Shown here: one piece after another, positions 11,215 through 22,944 of the stretch
How positions within the stretch are numbered: position 1 is the stretch's first letter
How the letters are laid out: the number at the start of each line of letters is the position of its first letter
Notes under the pieces: generated by a model
The model's input: the letters and a program-made list of their open reading frames with translations, nothing else
Databases searched by the model: none
What the model was told of the DNA's origin: nothing
Made by a program: the position numbers and the translations under genes
NCBI GenBank assembly: GCA_949752735.1
Contig: OX457047.1
Span: 3,023,782-3,087,781, forward strand
Length of the DNA stretch: 64,000 nt
Direction: 5' to 3'
Source of the DNA: Lumbricus terrestris
Taxonomy: Eukaryota; Annelida; Clitellata; Crassiclitellata; Lumbricidae

Positions 11215-12860
11215 ATCCATCGGCATCTTCACAAATGCACCGAACTCACTATTTCTAACAGGAAGGCCAGCGCTCAGTCGCCATGTAACCGGTCGTAAAA
11301 ACTGGACGTTCAAGAAGATGAAACACTGGGAAGCGTTTCGACATTAACTTTGCGACATGAAACGTCTTCTGCCTTTAGCGATTGAAATTGACGATGATTA
11401 CTGTATGCGAGAACCATCTGAAAGACGTTTGCTATCGTTGTCGGACATTGAAACACTTCACTTTATTTTATTTCAGTAGGCCTATCGCTTATATCAAATC
11501 AACAATAATTATTATAATTATAATTATTAGTTGACACACACGTAACGCTTTTAGCCTACTTTATAATGTTCTCTGAAGTAGGCCTAGGCCCATAGCCTAT
11601 ATATCGGAAGGTCTATTATATTTTTGCTTTATCGAAACACAAGGCTTAAAAAATTATGATTTCGTGAATGTGCTATTTATGAATTGCCATCACTTTCTGA
11701 AAATACGGTCCTGCACACTGTTTTCTAACTATCGATAGCGATGAAAGCGTGCATCGTTGTAGTGGGAGTTTGAGGGCTTCCAGTGCGAGTGCCAGCCTAT
11801 TCTTATATTTTTGCATCATTTTAGGTGATGGTATCATACACCGGGGGGGGGGGGTAATCACCTACACCGGGGGGATAATGTCCGGGGCTTTTTGTACGGG
11901 GGGATAATATCCGGGGGGATAATGTCCAGGGGATAATGTCCGTTTCCCGTTGCGATTCTGCGAGCCCTGTATCTCGCCACCAATGGTTTTTCTTGACTCG
12001 TGGTTGATTTTATGCATTTAACTATTATATTGTTCTCTTAAATCGAATGTGAAAATCGCCCGCAGCTTGAAGACTTTTAAACGGTCAACTTTGTTTAGGA
12101 TATCATGGATATGGATGCAATTTGGTTAAGTGTTAGGCAGAGATAGGAAGAGAACTGCAACGTGGCAGAAAAACTTTAATGCAACGCAATGCATATTTAA
12201 ATGAAAAATAAGAGGAGAAGACGGGTGTGAAAGTTTAGGTTGGTGTGACATCAACCGACAGCACAGCCACGTCCACAGTAAGCCATAATATTATTAACTA
12301 GATACATAGCATAACATGATTATACGTGGTCTTATTTACATCTCGTAACAAATCATATCAAATTTATTGTGCACAACACTGTACAAGCTATGGGAGTATA
12401 ATATTCATAATATTCTAGTACCGGTAACAAGTAGGCACTATGTTTTGATAAAATAGCAGTTCATCATCTTACGCAGTAGGCTAGGAGACAAAATATTAAG
12501 AAATCAAGGCATGTGAGCCAGTTATTCTTCAAGCAAGAAGCAGTAACAGAAGTTAATGGCGGCGGATTGGGTGATTGGAGAGCAACGTCCAGGTTAGAAG
12601 GACCTATTTACCTGGGGGGGGGGGTGAATTGAAGATGAGAGAATCTTTAAAGGAGCAAAAAATATGGGAACATCGACTTTGCTTCGTCGAAGATTAAGGT
12701 AAATGTAGCACCAATGATGAATCCAAACATAATTTTCTTTTTTAATTTAATATTTTTGTTTTTTTATTTTTGTTTATTATTTTTTTAAATAATTATAGTC
12801 ATCAATTTACATGTCGCCAACTTCATGAGAAACGCATCGGAGACGACCCCGAACTGACGA
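11215..12860. other. 3' flank of receptor copy 2 and repeat-rich intergenic DNA
   Basis: Homology to the unit 1 3' flank runs to about 11800. At 11840-11950 is a cluster of G-run repeats (ccggggggataatgtcc) like the subterminal parts of the CCGGTGT elements. The rest is AT-rich with no recognised gene; I looked on the minus strand for later SLC5 copy A exons and found none. Confidence 0.6.
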
Positions 12861-12864
12861 CACT

Positions 12865-13193
12865 CATAGGCGTAGGAGGCGGGGTTCCAGAGGGGGTAAA
12901 TACACTCCCCCAAATTTCGGGCAAATGTGTTTTTCGGGCAAAATAGGCATGGGCGGACAAACCATTTTTCGAGCACACAGATGTAGAACAGCTAAATTTT
13001 CTGAAGATTTGTACGAAATGACTTTTGAAAAAGGTCATCAGTTATTTCGGCTTGGAAATCAAAATTACTAAAAAAAAAGATCGACGAAAAATGTCAGCGA
13101 CTCGCGGTCCCCCAAAAAATTTTAAGCATACTTTTCGGGCAAAAGTAAAATATTTGCCCCCCTCCGACTGCCGAAATGTCCCCTACGCCTATG
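12865..13193. mobile_element. hAT-type MITE, CATAGGCGTAGG ends
   Basis: A 329-bp element with ends CATAGGCGTAGG and CCTACGCCTATG; the 8-bp duplication ACGACACT/ACGACACC (12857-12864, 13194-13201) has one mismatch. The shared hairpin core AATGACTTTTGAAAAAGGTCATCAG lies at about 13017-13041. Several overlapping open frames are fortuitous. Confidence 0.85.
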
Positions 13194-13399
13194 ACGACAC
13201 CAAACCCCAATCGGAAAGAATGGTTTTCAAGCGCTTGCAGAAAAGGGGGAAAAGACGAAGGCTTTATTACGGAGTCTGCTATTATAAGGGAACTTATTCC
13301 AAAAAGATGGACCGACCACACTGTCCACAGTGATGCCTTTGTGCAGCATTCTGAAGTGCGAATCATCGGGGCAAACATGCGCGGCAGAACGAAGAAGCC

Positions 13400-13690
13400 T
13401 ACGACCTGGTAGGTCCATGGTTACCACTGGCACACCAGACTCATAAGCATCAATCGAAGCTTGACCTGCAAGGCAGTTAGCATCGATTCTTCACCCGCCC
13501 TCAAGAGCTCGGCCTACAATGTGGATTGTGGGTCCCGCTATCTGAAATGACCTCCCTCCCATCAGCCTTGAAATCGATGCTATAGGCTAAACTCCCCTCT
13601 AAGTCGCCCAAATCCTGCTTTTTAGGTGTGGCTGGGCTGGGAGCGCCTCTGACTAGGTATCTATATAAATTCACGAAATGAATGAGCTGT
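13400..13690 (+). mobile_element. LINE 3' fragment (L2/CR1-like tail)
   Basis: A broken C-terminal RT frame (about WIVGPAI-NDLPP) is followed by gtggctgggctgggagcgcctctgactag and ctatataaattcacgaaatgaatga, the standard LINE tail of this window. It contains TATAGGCTA at about 13583, possibly one of the micro-insertions. Confidence 0.6.
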
Positions 13691-13953
13691 CTTCCTGTAT
13701 ATATGCACAGGATATTATCCTACGTGAACGTACCTTTTCTAACCCAGATTCATTTTATCGTGGGTTTCAACAGTCAACAGGTGGGAACCTGTATTGGGGC
13801 AAATGGTTTTTTTCAAGCCCCATGATCTTTTGGCAAGTCCGTTGAAAGACAATTTTCAATTCATCGGAACTTTTCCCCTACAGAATGTATTGTTAGAAAA
13901 CACATGTACATTGTTAAAGAACACATACATGTACGTTGTTAGCGAACACATGT

Positions 13954-14176
13954 GAGGCGCGGTGGTGTAGTGGTGGCGTCATTGCCTTGAAGCCGGAAGG
14001 TTCGAGGTTCGAATCCACCTCGCCGCGTAAGGACCTTGGGCAAGTCCTTCACTCACAATTGCTCAGCGCTTCGGCGTGAAACTCCGATGCAGTGTCCGCT
14101 CTGCATTCGGGAGCGCCTCTGAGTAGAGAGAGCTTGAAGGGGCGCTATAACAAGTGCACATACAAACAAACAAACA
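13954..14176 (+). mobile_element. tRNA-derived SINE, full-length copy
   Basis: The 5' part is tRNA-like: A-box-like GGTGGTGTAGTGGTGGCG and B-box GGTTCGAATCC, spaced as in RNA polymerase III promoters. A body with ccttcactcacaattgctcagcgcttcggcgtg follows, then the LINE-type tail gggagcgcctctgagtag...ggcgctataacaag and (CAAA)n. The shared tail implies mobilisation by the LINE family seen at 29-30 kb. Other copies: 16288, 24211 (minus), 43067, 47452 (truncated), 54603 (minus). Confidence 0.9.
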
Positions 14177-14406
14177 TGTACATTGTTAGAGAACGCATGT
14201 ACAATATTATTGTACATTGTTAGAGAACACATGTTCCGCTCGTCGCCTCAAAGAAGAAACGGCATTTTTGCCCAACAAAAACAGAAACCTTCCATCAGAT
14301 GTCACCATCACCTAACAATGACCTAGATCCCCTCTCCCCCCCTAATGAATTGTCCACGAGTAAATGCAATTCAAAGCAGTTTGAAAACTCGGTTTCTTGC
14401 CCTTAC

Positions 14407-14475
14407 CCCAAATATAATGCCGACCGCAGCTCCAGATATTCTTATGATCTTCGACATGTATCGCTTTTCGAAATA
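14407..14475 (-). CDS. SLC5 transporter copy A, exon 2
   Basis: After a tttcag acceptor, 23 codons read YFEKRYMSKIIRISGAAVGI then IFG, ending at GGG|GTAAGG. It matches exon 2 of copy B (YLEMRFMSKIVRIFGAAIGI) and the family segment that follows TM2-TM3 (YEYLELRF in human SLC5A8). It is in phase 0 with exon 1 at 17677-18015. Intron 1 is about 3.2 kb and holds LINE, SINE and inverted-repeat elements. No exon 3 or later was found below this point, so copy A looks truncated. Confidence 0.75.
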
Positions 14476-14559
14476 CTGAAACACACACAAAAAGATATCC
14501 TAAAAATTGCAGCTACCACTCGATGCTGGAGTAACCCGCTCCCTTGTCAAACTAAAGCG

Positions 14560-15530
14560 TGTTTCAAACTGCTTTACTTCGGCTCCGTTCTGCTGGCGAC
14601 AGGGCCGGATTTGAACAGAGTGAGGCCCTAAGCACTTTCAATTGTGAGGCCCCACTTAAGAATAAAAACAGACAAAATGCATATTGCATAATTGCTAGAT
14701 CTAAGTATAGGCCTATTCCTAATGCATATTGTTTTTGTTGTTGCATTCGTTTAATTTAAAATCAGACAAATCCTGGTGACACACCACACCAGGTTGCATG
14801 TCAAAAATGTAAAATAAAACAGAAACAACAATAAAGTATAGTAATAATAAAGTTTAAAAAATAAAATAGCGCCAGTGATTCTTATTATATTCGTTTAATT
14901 GGCAACAAAACTGTTAGACACACTGCTACCACGTACAAAGAGTAGTTCAACAAATGAAACACAATAGGCTACCTAAAATTGTTTATGTCCATTGTCCATA
15001 ACAATTGAATCCATCTTAGGATGTGTGTAGAAAATTACATAAATAATTGCAAAAAGGGAATGTAGATCATTTGACATATTTAATGGGCATAGTTGGCTCC
15101 CTAAAAGTTCCTAAACAAAACAGGTGATATATAGTGTCTTTGATCCATGTTTGATCAACTACTGTTAGCATTCTTAGACTGTTAGTCTCTAACAGTATAA
15201 CGAGTCGAATTGTAATTGATGCACTCATTTTATTCCAGTTTTTATGGTATAGGCCTACATACTAAAAACATGAAGTTTTAGATAATCTTTTTCCTGCATT
15301 TCTGCATTGCATAATCTGCGATAATTATTTTTATTAATCCGACTTCAATATTGCAAGAATTATTTTCGTCAATCCGACTTGTATCCGATAAACACTGAAA
15401 CGGTGAAAACCGTGAAACCGATGCAATGGCGAATAATTAAATACGCTAAATGCGCTTTTACCAAAGATATTAGTTTTTAAACCCTAATATCTTAATATTA
15501 GGCTTTAGGCCGCCGCGCACTGCGCTCTGC
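14560..15530. other. Intron 1 of SLC5 copy A, AT-rich, decayed repeat
   Basis: An AT-rich stretch whose ends carry matching gccggatttgaa / ggccctaagc and gccctaagccgg / aaatccggcc sequences near 14605-14632 and 16083-16125. These suggest the borders of an old inverted-repeat element of about 1.5 kb (GACAGGGCCGGATTT...AAATCCGGCCCTG) into which the LINE tail at 15536 later inserted. No coding capacity is recognised. Confidence 0.5.
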
Positions 15531-15535
15531 TGTCC

Positions 15536-15770
15536 ATGTTGACGTAATGGTTCCTTTCACTCGCTCTGTAACAATGCAGAGGCGTTCGTTCTCTGTGGTT
15601 GGTCCAACAACCTGGAATGGACTTCCCTTGACTATGCGACACCTCCCAAGCTCTTCTCAATTTCACAAACTGTTGAAGACTGTTTTTTTCGCTTGATCTC
15701 GGCCGGGAGCGCCTCTGAGTAGGTACCTTGAAGGGGCGCTATATAAATTACGATTGATTGATTGATTTGC
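15536..15770 (+). mobile_element. LINE 3' end with (ATTG)n tail
   Basis: The frame MQRRSFSVVGPTTWNGLPL and following residues (HKLLKTVFF) is the C-terminal signature of L2/CR1-type ORF2 proteins. It is followed by gggagcgcctctgagtag, ggcgctatataaattacg and (ATTG)n. 5' truncated. Confidence 0.85.
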
Positions 15771-16287
15771 TTTTACCATCGCTCAAACATTCAACTAACG
15801 TGTTTTCCTCATTTTCCGCCATAAACAATATAATATTAATATAGGCCTATCGGTTGACGCAGGTTATTACGGTATAGATGTCTGACGCAAGCGTTCAACT
15901 TAATTTTTTAAAGAACTGAGACTAAGAGTATGTGTTTTCGATCTTACGCATAAGGCTAACCGTATCAATTCCTAGTATAAAAGTTGACTGACAATAAGTT
16001 ATAATCAATCGTGAACTAAAGTAAAAATTCAGTGTCTTATAATTTAGATGTTCACTTTTGGAGGCCCCCCAGATCCCGGAGGCCCTAAGCCGGTGCTTAG
16101 TTGGCTTACATGTAAATCCGGCCCTGGCTGGCGAATAAAACCATAATTAATGGTAGAAGATACCTGCTGTCTTCAATGTGTCTGGTTAAAAGAGTTCAAC
16201 ATAAAAACCTATTTTAAGACTAAGGTCTACTGCCTGAGATGAGGTGCTGAGGTGCAGCCTTTTTTGCCGCCGCAAAACACGCCAGCA

Positions 16288-16457
16288 AACTGTGTGGCGC
16301 GGTGGTGTAGTGGTGGCGTCGTTGCCTTGAAGCCGGAAGGTTCGGGGTTCGAATCCACCTCAAGTGGCCGCGGTGGAACCTTCTGCAATCGGGAGCGCCT
16401 CTGAGTAGAGAGCTTGAAGATGCGCTATAACAAGTGCACATACAACGAAACAAACAA
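16288..16457 (+). mobile_element. tRNA-derived SINE, internally deleted copy
   Basis: The same head (gcgcggtggtgtagtggtgg, B box ggttcgaatcc) and the same tail (gggagcgcctctgagtagag, gcgctataacaagtgcac) as the copy at 13954, with the central body missing. Confidence 0.88.
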
Positions 16458-16624
16458 ACGTAGAGACCAGGGTAGTATGCTTTGCAAACTTGACCTTTTG
16501 GCTACCACGCGACTATCGTGAACATGGCGCATTTTCCGTCACACCAAAAACGATCAATGTTCATGCCTCTCTTGAAGTCTCTTCCGACACCTGACCCCGT
16601 AACATCAACACATTTTGTAGATGG

Positions 16625-17079
16625 CCGGTGACACGAAACGAAGTATCCCCCTTGAAAGCTATCCGGGGGGATGAATTAATCTATCCCCCCGGATGGAATT
16701 AACCGGTCTATACTATCCGGGGGGATTAACCATTCTATTCCCTTTTTTGAAAAATGCGCATAATAAATTTTTTATGCTGTAATCAAAATTTAAAGTGACT
16801 CTAATTGTTTTAAGTGTCCTAAGCAATGCTCAGACAAAGGCAACTCGAATTTATTTAGTGACTCTGAGTGTTTTAAAGTGTTTTAAATGTTTTACGTGCT
16901 CTAAAAACAGGGAAAAACAAATTATCTAGTAGGAATAAACATACCTGTTAGTGTCATTGTCGAAAACCAAGCAGATGAAAATTAATTTGCAAAAACAATT
17001 GACGCGGAAGCGGTTTTTTCGACTTTTTGTAATTTGGGGGGACACAATTAAAACGGGGGATACTCTATTTCGTGACACC
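16625..17079 (-). mobile_element. Inverted-repeat element, CCGGTGTCACGAAA family
   Basis: Reverse-complement homologue of 37549-37987. Ends are ccggtgacacgaaacg and tttcgtgacaccg. Subterminal atccggggggat repeats are followed by an AT-rich core containing caattagagtcact-type sequence. It is non-coding, about 455 bp, with no clear target duplication. Confidence 0.85.
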
Positions 17080-17676
17080 GTCACTGCCCTCCTGCCCCAC
17101 TTTTCACCGAGTAAGCTCATTTTGCTATAATTATATGATCACGCTATGTTCTTGTTTCTGTTCAAGCAACGTCCGAGTTCCCATTAGATATTTTTATCTT
17201 TCGCAGAAGCTCTGCCCATGACGCCCAGTAACGGATTAAGAAAATGAGACTTTAAATGTATAAAATATCTCCAAAAACTAACAGATTGCTTCACAGACAA
17301 CTTCTTCACAGCTTGTAGAGAGGTCGAATCATCACCTGACTGGAAAATCTTGGTGCTAGGCCTACAATCTGTTACAATTCTTAGAGAAATTAAAGTATTG
17401 GAACATTCTTCTGCGGATATTTGAAAAAAAGAAAAAAAAATTTGAACAGCAGCAACTTTTGAAATAAAGAAATTCTTTATGGAGATTTTCAGAATTTAAA
17501 AAAAAATCTTTTTCTGTAATGTCTGCTATTTTCATATAAAAAAATCATAAATAATTTATTAGTTGCGGAGAAAGTGCATTTTTACCGATGGGACATTTTT
17601 TTCATTGAGCCACCATGTGTATGGGCCTACAGCAATTTATTTTACAAATACGAAATAAAACGCAGAGGAAACTTAC

Positions 17677-18015
17677 TTCGTAGATGCTGACGAGCTGCAG
17701 TGGATATAGCCACGGAATAATGATGCGTTCCACAAAGATGCAAGTCATTATGTTTATGACAACGGCGAAAATAACAAACTGGACGCCGTAGCTGTACATC
17801 TCGGCCGTGTGACTAAGCAACAGGATGCCTGACTGAAAAGACACAAACATCGAAATGGCCGTCGGGATCACTTTCAGTTTTCGATCGGCCATGATGAACT
17901 CAGCGGTCGTCTTCTGTCGACCTCCTGTCAGCGAATGGTAGACTCCGATGGAGAGGGAGATGACGAAGAATATGACAATGACCAGGTAGTCCGCCCAATG
18001 CAGATGCGACGCCAT
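17677..18015 (-). CDS. SLC5 transporter copy A, exon 1
   Basis: 113 codons starting MASHLHWADYLVIVIFFVIS, ending SIYE at a strong GTAAGT donor. It covers the N-terminus, TM1 (helix with ISLSIGVYHSLTGGRQKTTAEF) and TM2-TM3 of the sodium/solute symporter fold, and has exactly the same length and phase as exon 1 of copy B. The Na+-site region differs: copy B reads SFYSGAGLIGHTAEIY, close to the family SFxSxxxxxGxxxE pattern, while copy A reads SFQSGILLLSHTAEMY, replacing the conserved Gly by Ser. With only exon 2 also present, this may be a decaying duplicate, although the frame is intact. Confidence 0.75.
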
Positions 18016-18078
18016 TGTCGTGTATTACTTGTGTTGGAGGTAGGTTACCTGAAAGAAGATCGTAAACTCGAAATTTCT

Positions 18079-18455
18079 AAAGCGCCACTCGAAAGCCAAG
18101 CGCAGGGCACCAGCTTATTCACGAGCGCTGATGAGGTAGGCCTAACGTTAAATTCAATTTATTGCAACCGTCAACCATCAAGTAGGCTACTTAGAATATA
18201 TAATTCACAATATCAAGATAGCAAGTGGGAGAGCACTAAGGGATGGACATCTCGATTACAGGACACCCATTTTCTAATCCTACATTGATCGGTGGCAAAA
18301 CGGTTAACAGCGTGAATTGAAAGCCTTTCAAGTAACACAAGCAATAAACTAAATGGCAAATAATTAACAGAATAAGATAAGTGGAGCGAAAGAGAAGTCA
18401 ACGTATAGCGCCACTCGAAAGCCAAGCGCGGGCACCAGCTTATTCACGAGCGCCG
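18079..18455. repeat. Two copies of a CACTCGAAAGCCAAGCGC repeat
   Basis: agcgccactcgaaagccaagcgc...caccagcttattcacgagcgc occurs at about 18079-18127 and 18404-18452, and again at 27975-28028 with a longer 3' extension (gagagtagtccgtggtggtccgggtcgag). It is an interspersed repeat of unknown class. Confidence 0.8.
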
Positions 18456-20339
18456 AGTCAAAATTATCCGTAAGAGTAGTCCATTGTGGTCCGGGTCGAG
18501 TTACCATAGGATCGGGGAGGGGCGGAACAACTACTAAGCCAGGTGTCGTCTGAGCCGGGAATTGGAGTGTGGAGGATCAGATTAGATGGTTAAGAGTTAT
18601 GGAAAAGGAGTGTCCTACGTTTCGAATGAAAAGCCCGAGGTGTGACAGATGGAGGAGCCTGAGGAAGGTACGGGATACTGGGTGATTAGTAATGATGGTG
18701 GAGGAACTTTAAAAAAATCGGAATTCAGGGGGCAGATCATTCCAAAGGCGTGGTGCTGAGTTGGATATGACTCGGTTGGAGAACTTGAGATGAATTACTG
18801 AATAAGCCTACCTGAAGCTGCTCCATTGTCCGTGACACTTTAGTCGGAATTATGATTTTGAATCGTCAAAAAACGGTGGGTGGGTGGTCTCACAAGATGT
18901 CATATAACTTTTGTTATGTTTGAGATAGCTTTATGAAATCTGGCCATCATATGTAAATCTTAATTGTCTTTTAGTCTGAAAATGTTCATTTCGAAATTCT
19001 TACTTTTTGTCAAGATATTAAAAAAAAACCTTGGGGATCTTTTTTGGCCCACCCTGCATGGACATGTACATTAATCTGTAATTTGTTTATATATCTATCT
19101 AAACATCCATCCGTCCTTCCGTCCTCCCACCAACACATCTGTCTCTCGCTCTAAACTATAAATGCCTGCTCTACCGCAAAGTTCTGGTTGTTCGACTTCA
19201 ATGTACAATTATTCTAAGCGCTGAAATAAGGGCCTCATAAAACTTTAGTTGCATTTTATTGCGTTGTAGGTCTATGTAGGCTATAGGCTACACGGTGTGT
19301 CGCTTATGTCACTTCGGCGAAAACTTATAAAAGCTTGTCGCGTTCCAATGGTTAAGATTGTAGGTCACTTTCATTTTTTGGAGCGCTTCTGAGTAGCCCC
19401 ATTGAAGAAGCGCTGTATAAATGCATCTAATGAATAAATTCATTTTCTGAAAGTTGATAATAAATATCCTTTGCAGTTCTTCGCGTTAAGTTCATAATCA
19501 CTTCCATGCATATAATTATGACCATTTTAGATATATATATATTTCACTTACTAGTGGAATGTACTTGCTGACAATAAGGCGCAATTAAATAATAAATTCC
19601 GACCATACACTTTGACAACGGACAAAAGCCTAATGCACGAATAAACCGTGAATACGAACTGTAACCCCAAACGACCCCCCCCCACACACACACACTGTGG
19701 ACCCTTAAGGGCAATGGTCGATTTTCTTGAGGGGTCGGATTGTTCACCTATTATTATCTTAATCGTACAATTTTGTGAACCTTAGCCGTTCACACTGTCA
19801 GCCCCCAACACTGTATACGCCTAGCGAGGTCCGGACAGCATGGTCTGCAGGAGCTCTATAGCAGGGCATTTCGCCACTGGTTGCATTCTGCCAGTGCCAG
19901 TCCCAAGCCTGGATAAAGGAGGGGGGGGCGACACTAATCATCATTGAAATGGCAGTTTCAGGCATGAAAATTCCCTCTGCGCTGGCTATTTCTTTGAATG
20001 CATTGGTAAAAGAAAACGTCATGGCATCGACTTTGAGCAGTGGCCTAGTATAACGCGAATAGATGAAACTGGGGCGCTGTCAGTGAGAGTCGGGGGTGAG
20101 GGTATGGCGGTGGTGGTATAAAGCGGACATCACGCTGTATATTTGGGGGGGAGGGAGGTGAAGGTCACAGCCCTGTCATGACTTCAGACAAAGGAGCCTA
20201 CGACATCCATTGGAACTGCATACTGGGTACACGAGTACACAACTACACAAGTAGGCCCTACTACACATTTTGCAGACCTCGAAACAGCGCATGAAAATGG
20301 ACGAAAAAGAAAATTTTATATAATTATATCAATGCAATA

Positions 20340-20373
20340 TAAGTAAGTAAGTAAGTAAGTAGGTAAGTAAGTA
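20340..20373. repeat. (AAGT)n microsatellite
   Basis: About eight AAGT units with one variant (aggt). Confidence 0.95.
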
Positions 20374-20739
20374 TTTTCTTTATTACTCCACTTGCAAACG
20401 CAAAATGGAGCATTAGACATCATAATTTAAAATACATCGAAGTAATTATAATTGGTAATGAAAAGTACAAAGTAAATCGCAGGTTGAATAAAATGACTAA
20501 AATATTAGCGTTATTATACAAGCCATCTACCGGTACATCCATAGCAGCATTCTGGTGATAAATACAAGTAGAAAATAGGCCTACTTGACCTGGAAAAGTG
20601 CTTTAAATACTACGTACAAATATTCTGTGCCAAACTATATAGGCCTAACAAATAAGGAAGTAGTATTAAATTGCGACAAAAATTCTTAACATTGCATTTT
20701 GAACACCAACAGACATTTTCTTCAATTCAGCATTCTTTG

Positions 20740-21115
20740 TGTCCATGTTTGATAATGCTGGTGCTAGATCTATTTAGGACAGCATGAATCCTTGTCATAA
20801 ATCCAGTTTCAATTTAGGCAAAAATTCGTTTAATCAGTCTAGCTTCTATTTAAATAGCAACAATAATTGTCTCCATCAATCCAACTTCTATTTAAATTAC
20901 AATTATTTCACCAATACGGCTCCAAATTAACTTAATTAAGCAAGAGCATTTTCATCAATCCAGCTCCACATTAAGCAAGAGCATTTTCATCAATCCAGCT
21001 CCAATTTAAGCAAGAACATTTTCATCAATCCTGCTTCAATTGAAGTAAAAATTATTTTGTATAAATCCGGCTTCGATTAATTTTAGCGATAATTCTTTTC
21101 ATCGATCCAACTTGC
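20740..21115. repeat. Degenerate tandem repeat, unit about 38-48 bp
   Basis: Repeated blocks of the form ttcatcaatccagctccaa-tt-aagcaagagcatt follow one another with variable spacing. Related single units appear at about 15330-15370. Non-coding. Confidence 0.75.
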
Positions 21116-22268
21116 TTAGGCCTACTCAGGACCGCCGTTTTATAAGAATACCACTTATGCGCAATAATGTTCTACCAGGTTTTTTCCATACCCGGGAGGT
21201 GGTTTTGTCCGGGGGTTTTATCCGGGGTTTTGTCCGTGAGGTTTGTCCAGGGGGGAATGCCCGCTCCCCCTTGAAGGGCAGCCACTCAGCAGTAATACTA
21301 TGGCGACTTGTCACTTCTGGCTAATGTTCTGTTTCCAGTGATGTAGTCAACTCCACCTGAGTCATGACCGAGTCCATCTAAGCTGAGTCCGAGTCGAGTC
21401 TGGGTACAAAGGTGTTCGAGTGCAAGACACTAGAGATGGGATCTAAGTCCGAGTCAGAGTACATTAACATGAAGAACCACAGAAACACTCAATAATTTAA
21501 CGACATAGAAAAATATCGATATGACTATTATTTATGCAGAAATAATTATTGTCAATGTATTTTATCCAAATTAAAATTTTAAAACACAAAATTAGAAGAA
21601 CATAATTCAGTAATCTGGCACAGTGGGATGGATAAACATTCTTCCACTGTTGAACACAGGTTCAACGTACATGTATGCTGGAGAAATGCCAAATTCTGCA
21701 ACCAAAACCAAGAGCGAAAAGAGAATTTATTGTTTGTCGCATTGAGTCGATATGGGAAGATTTACCTGTGGAACACACCAACGAGGTCATAAAGAACTTT
21801 GCAAAGTGTGGACCTTGATGGTAGACACAGGGGAGTGATACAGTTCACAACAAATTCAGGTTGGGTCAACGAATAAGCATTTCTAAAGTGATTGGCCACT
21901 TTGTGAAACACGTGCAGCTGCAAAGTCCGAGCAGCCGGTTCTGCTAATCATGGACGGCACAGGAAAATTGACAGTAAATAGGCCTACATGTAGTATTAAC
22001 TAGTACAGTAACTGCGTGGACGAATACATGTAATGTTAGCTAGTGCTATGTGGACGACTATGCTTTGTGCACTGGATATGGGGTAGCATAGACCTGGACC
22101 ATGTTAGCTCTCTCAGGGTCCATAATATTTTTACTACTTTCAGGCGGGTCCATAATGCCATGACCATGTGGCAATTTGAGGCCTCCTTGCAAATTTTTAT
22201 TTGTGCAAATATTGAAATAAATTGATGTAATTGTTTTCTAAACAGTTATGTTAATATTTCATTATTAT

Positions 22269-22416
22269 CATGGGCGGAGTTTATCAGCGGCTAGGGAGTC
22301 TAAGCCCCAAGAAGTCCAGATCCTTTTTTTTTACCGTGCAAGTGGTATCTTTTCCCGGGCTTAGCCCCCAAGAAGGCTTTAACCCCTCCAAGAGCGGAAA
22401 CCAAACTCCGCCCATG
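22269..22416. mobile_element. MITE, CATGGGCGGAG family, with 8-bp duplication
   Basis: A 148-bp element with ends CATGGGCGGAGTTT and AAACTCCGCCCATG and perfect duplication ATTATTAT (22261-22268, 22417-22424). The interior matches 4319-4472 and the partial copy at 60774-60890. Confidence 0.9.
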
Positions 22417-22944
22417 ATTATTATAAAAACATTTAGGCTGAAATTTAATTGAACTATATGTACAGTACGCTTTATTTTGTTCAGAATTACTCGTTTAAGT
22501 TAAGTGGTCCTTAGTATCCTAAACTACCCTACTCTTGACAACATGCTAACACATCCAAGAGACTGAGTCAATATCGTTCAACAGACACGTAGAACGAAAA
22601 TGTTGTGTCAGGTCAGCAATTAGCTGTTGCTTGAACACATTTGAATACATTGAAGCTTTAACCAACATATGTATGTGATACAATAACAGAATGAAAAATT
22701 AGTAGCTATTAACCTAGCTATCATCATTAATAAACAAATAGAAATATTGACGCTACAACACATTGCTACAAAGGTATGGTCATATTTGTCTGCTTCTTTA
22801 AATGATATAGCCATGTTAATTCGTGAAGTGTAGTCCAATGTCAGATTTCTCTATGACCTTATGCAATTAAAGAATCCACTGCTTTCATGCCAAATTCAAG
22901 TAAAAGATGACCCATATCGAAGACATGTTCAAGAAGAGATTCAT

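Larger units (their letters stand above)
18460..22260. other. Intergenic stretch between SLC5 copy A and the Ig receptor
   Basis: No gene recognised. It contains a LINE-type tail (19378-19440, ggagcgcttctgagtag...gcgctgtataaat), an AAGT microsatellite (20340-20373), a degenerate tandem repeat (20740-21115) and a cluster of gtccggggg repeats at 21170-21265 that resembles 11840-11950. Confidence 0.6.

Noticed and set aside
12785..13433. Several overlapping ORFs of 63-102 codons
   Set aside because: They lie across a hAT MITE and a LINE tail on both strands, with no conserved motif.
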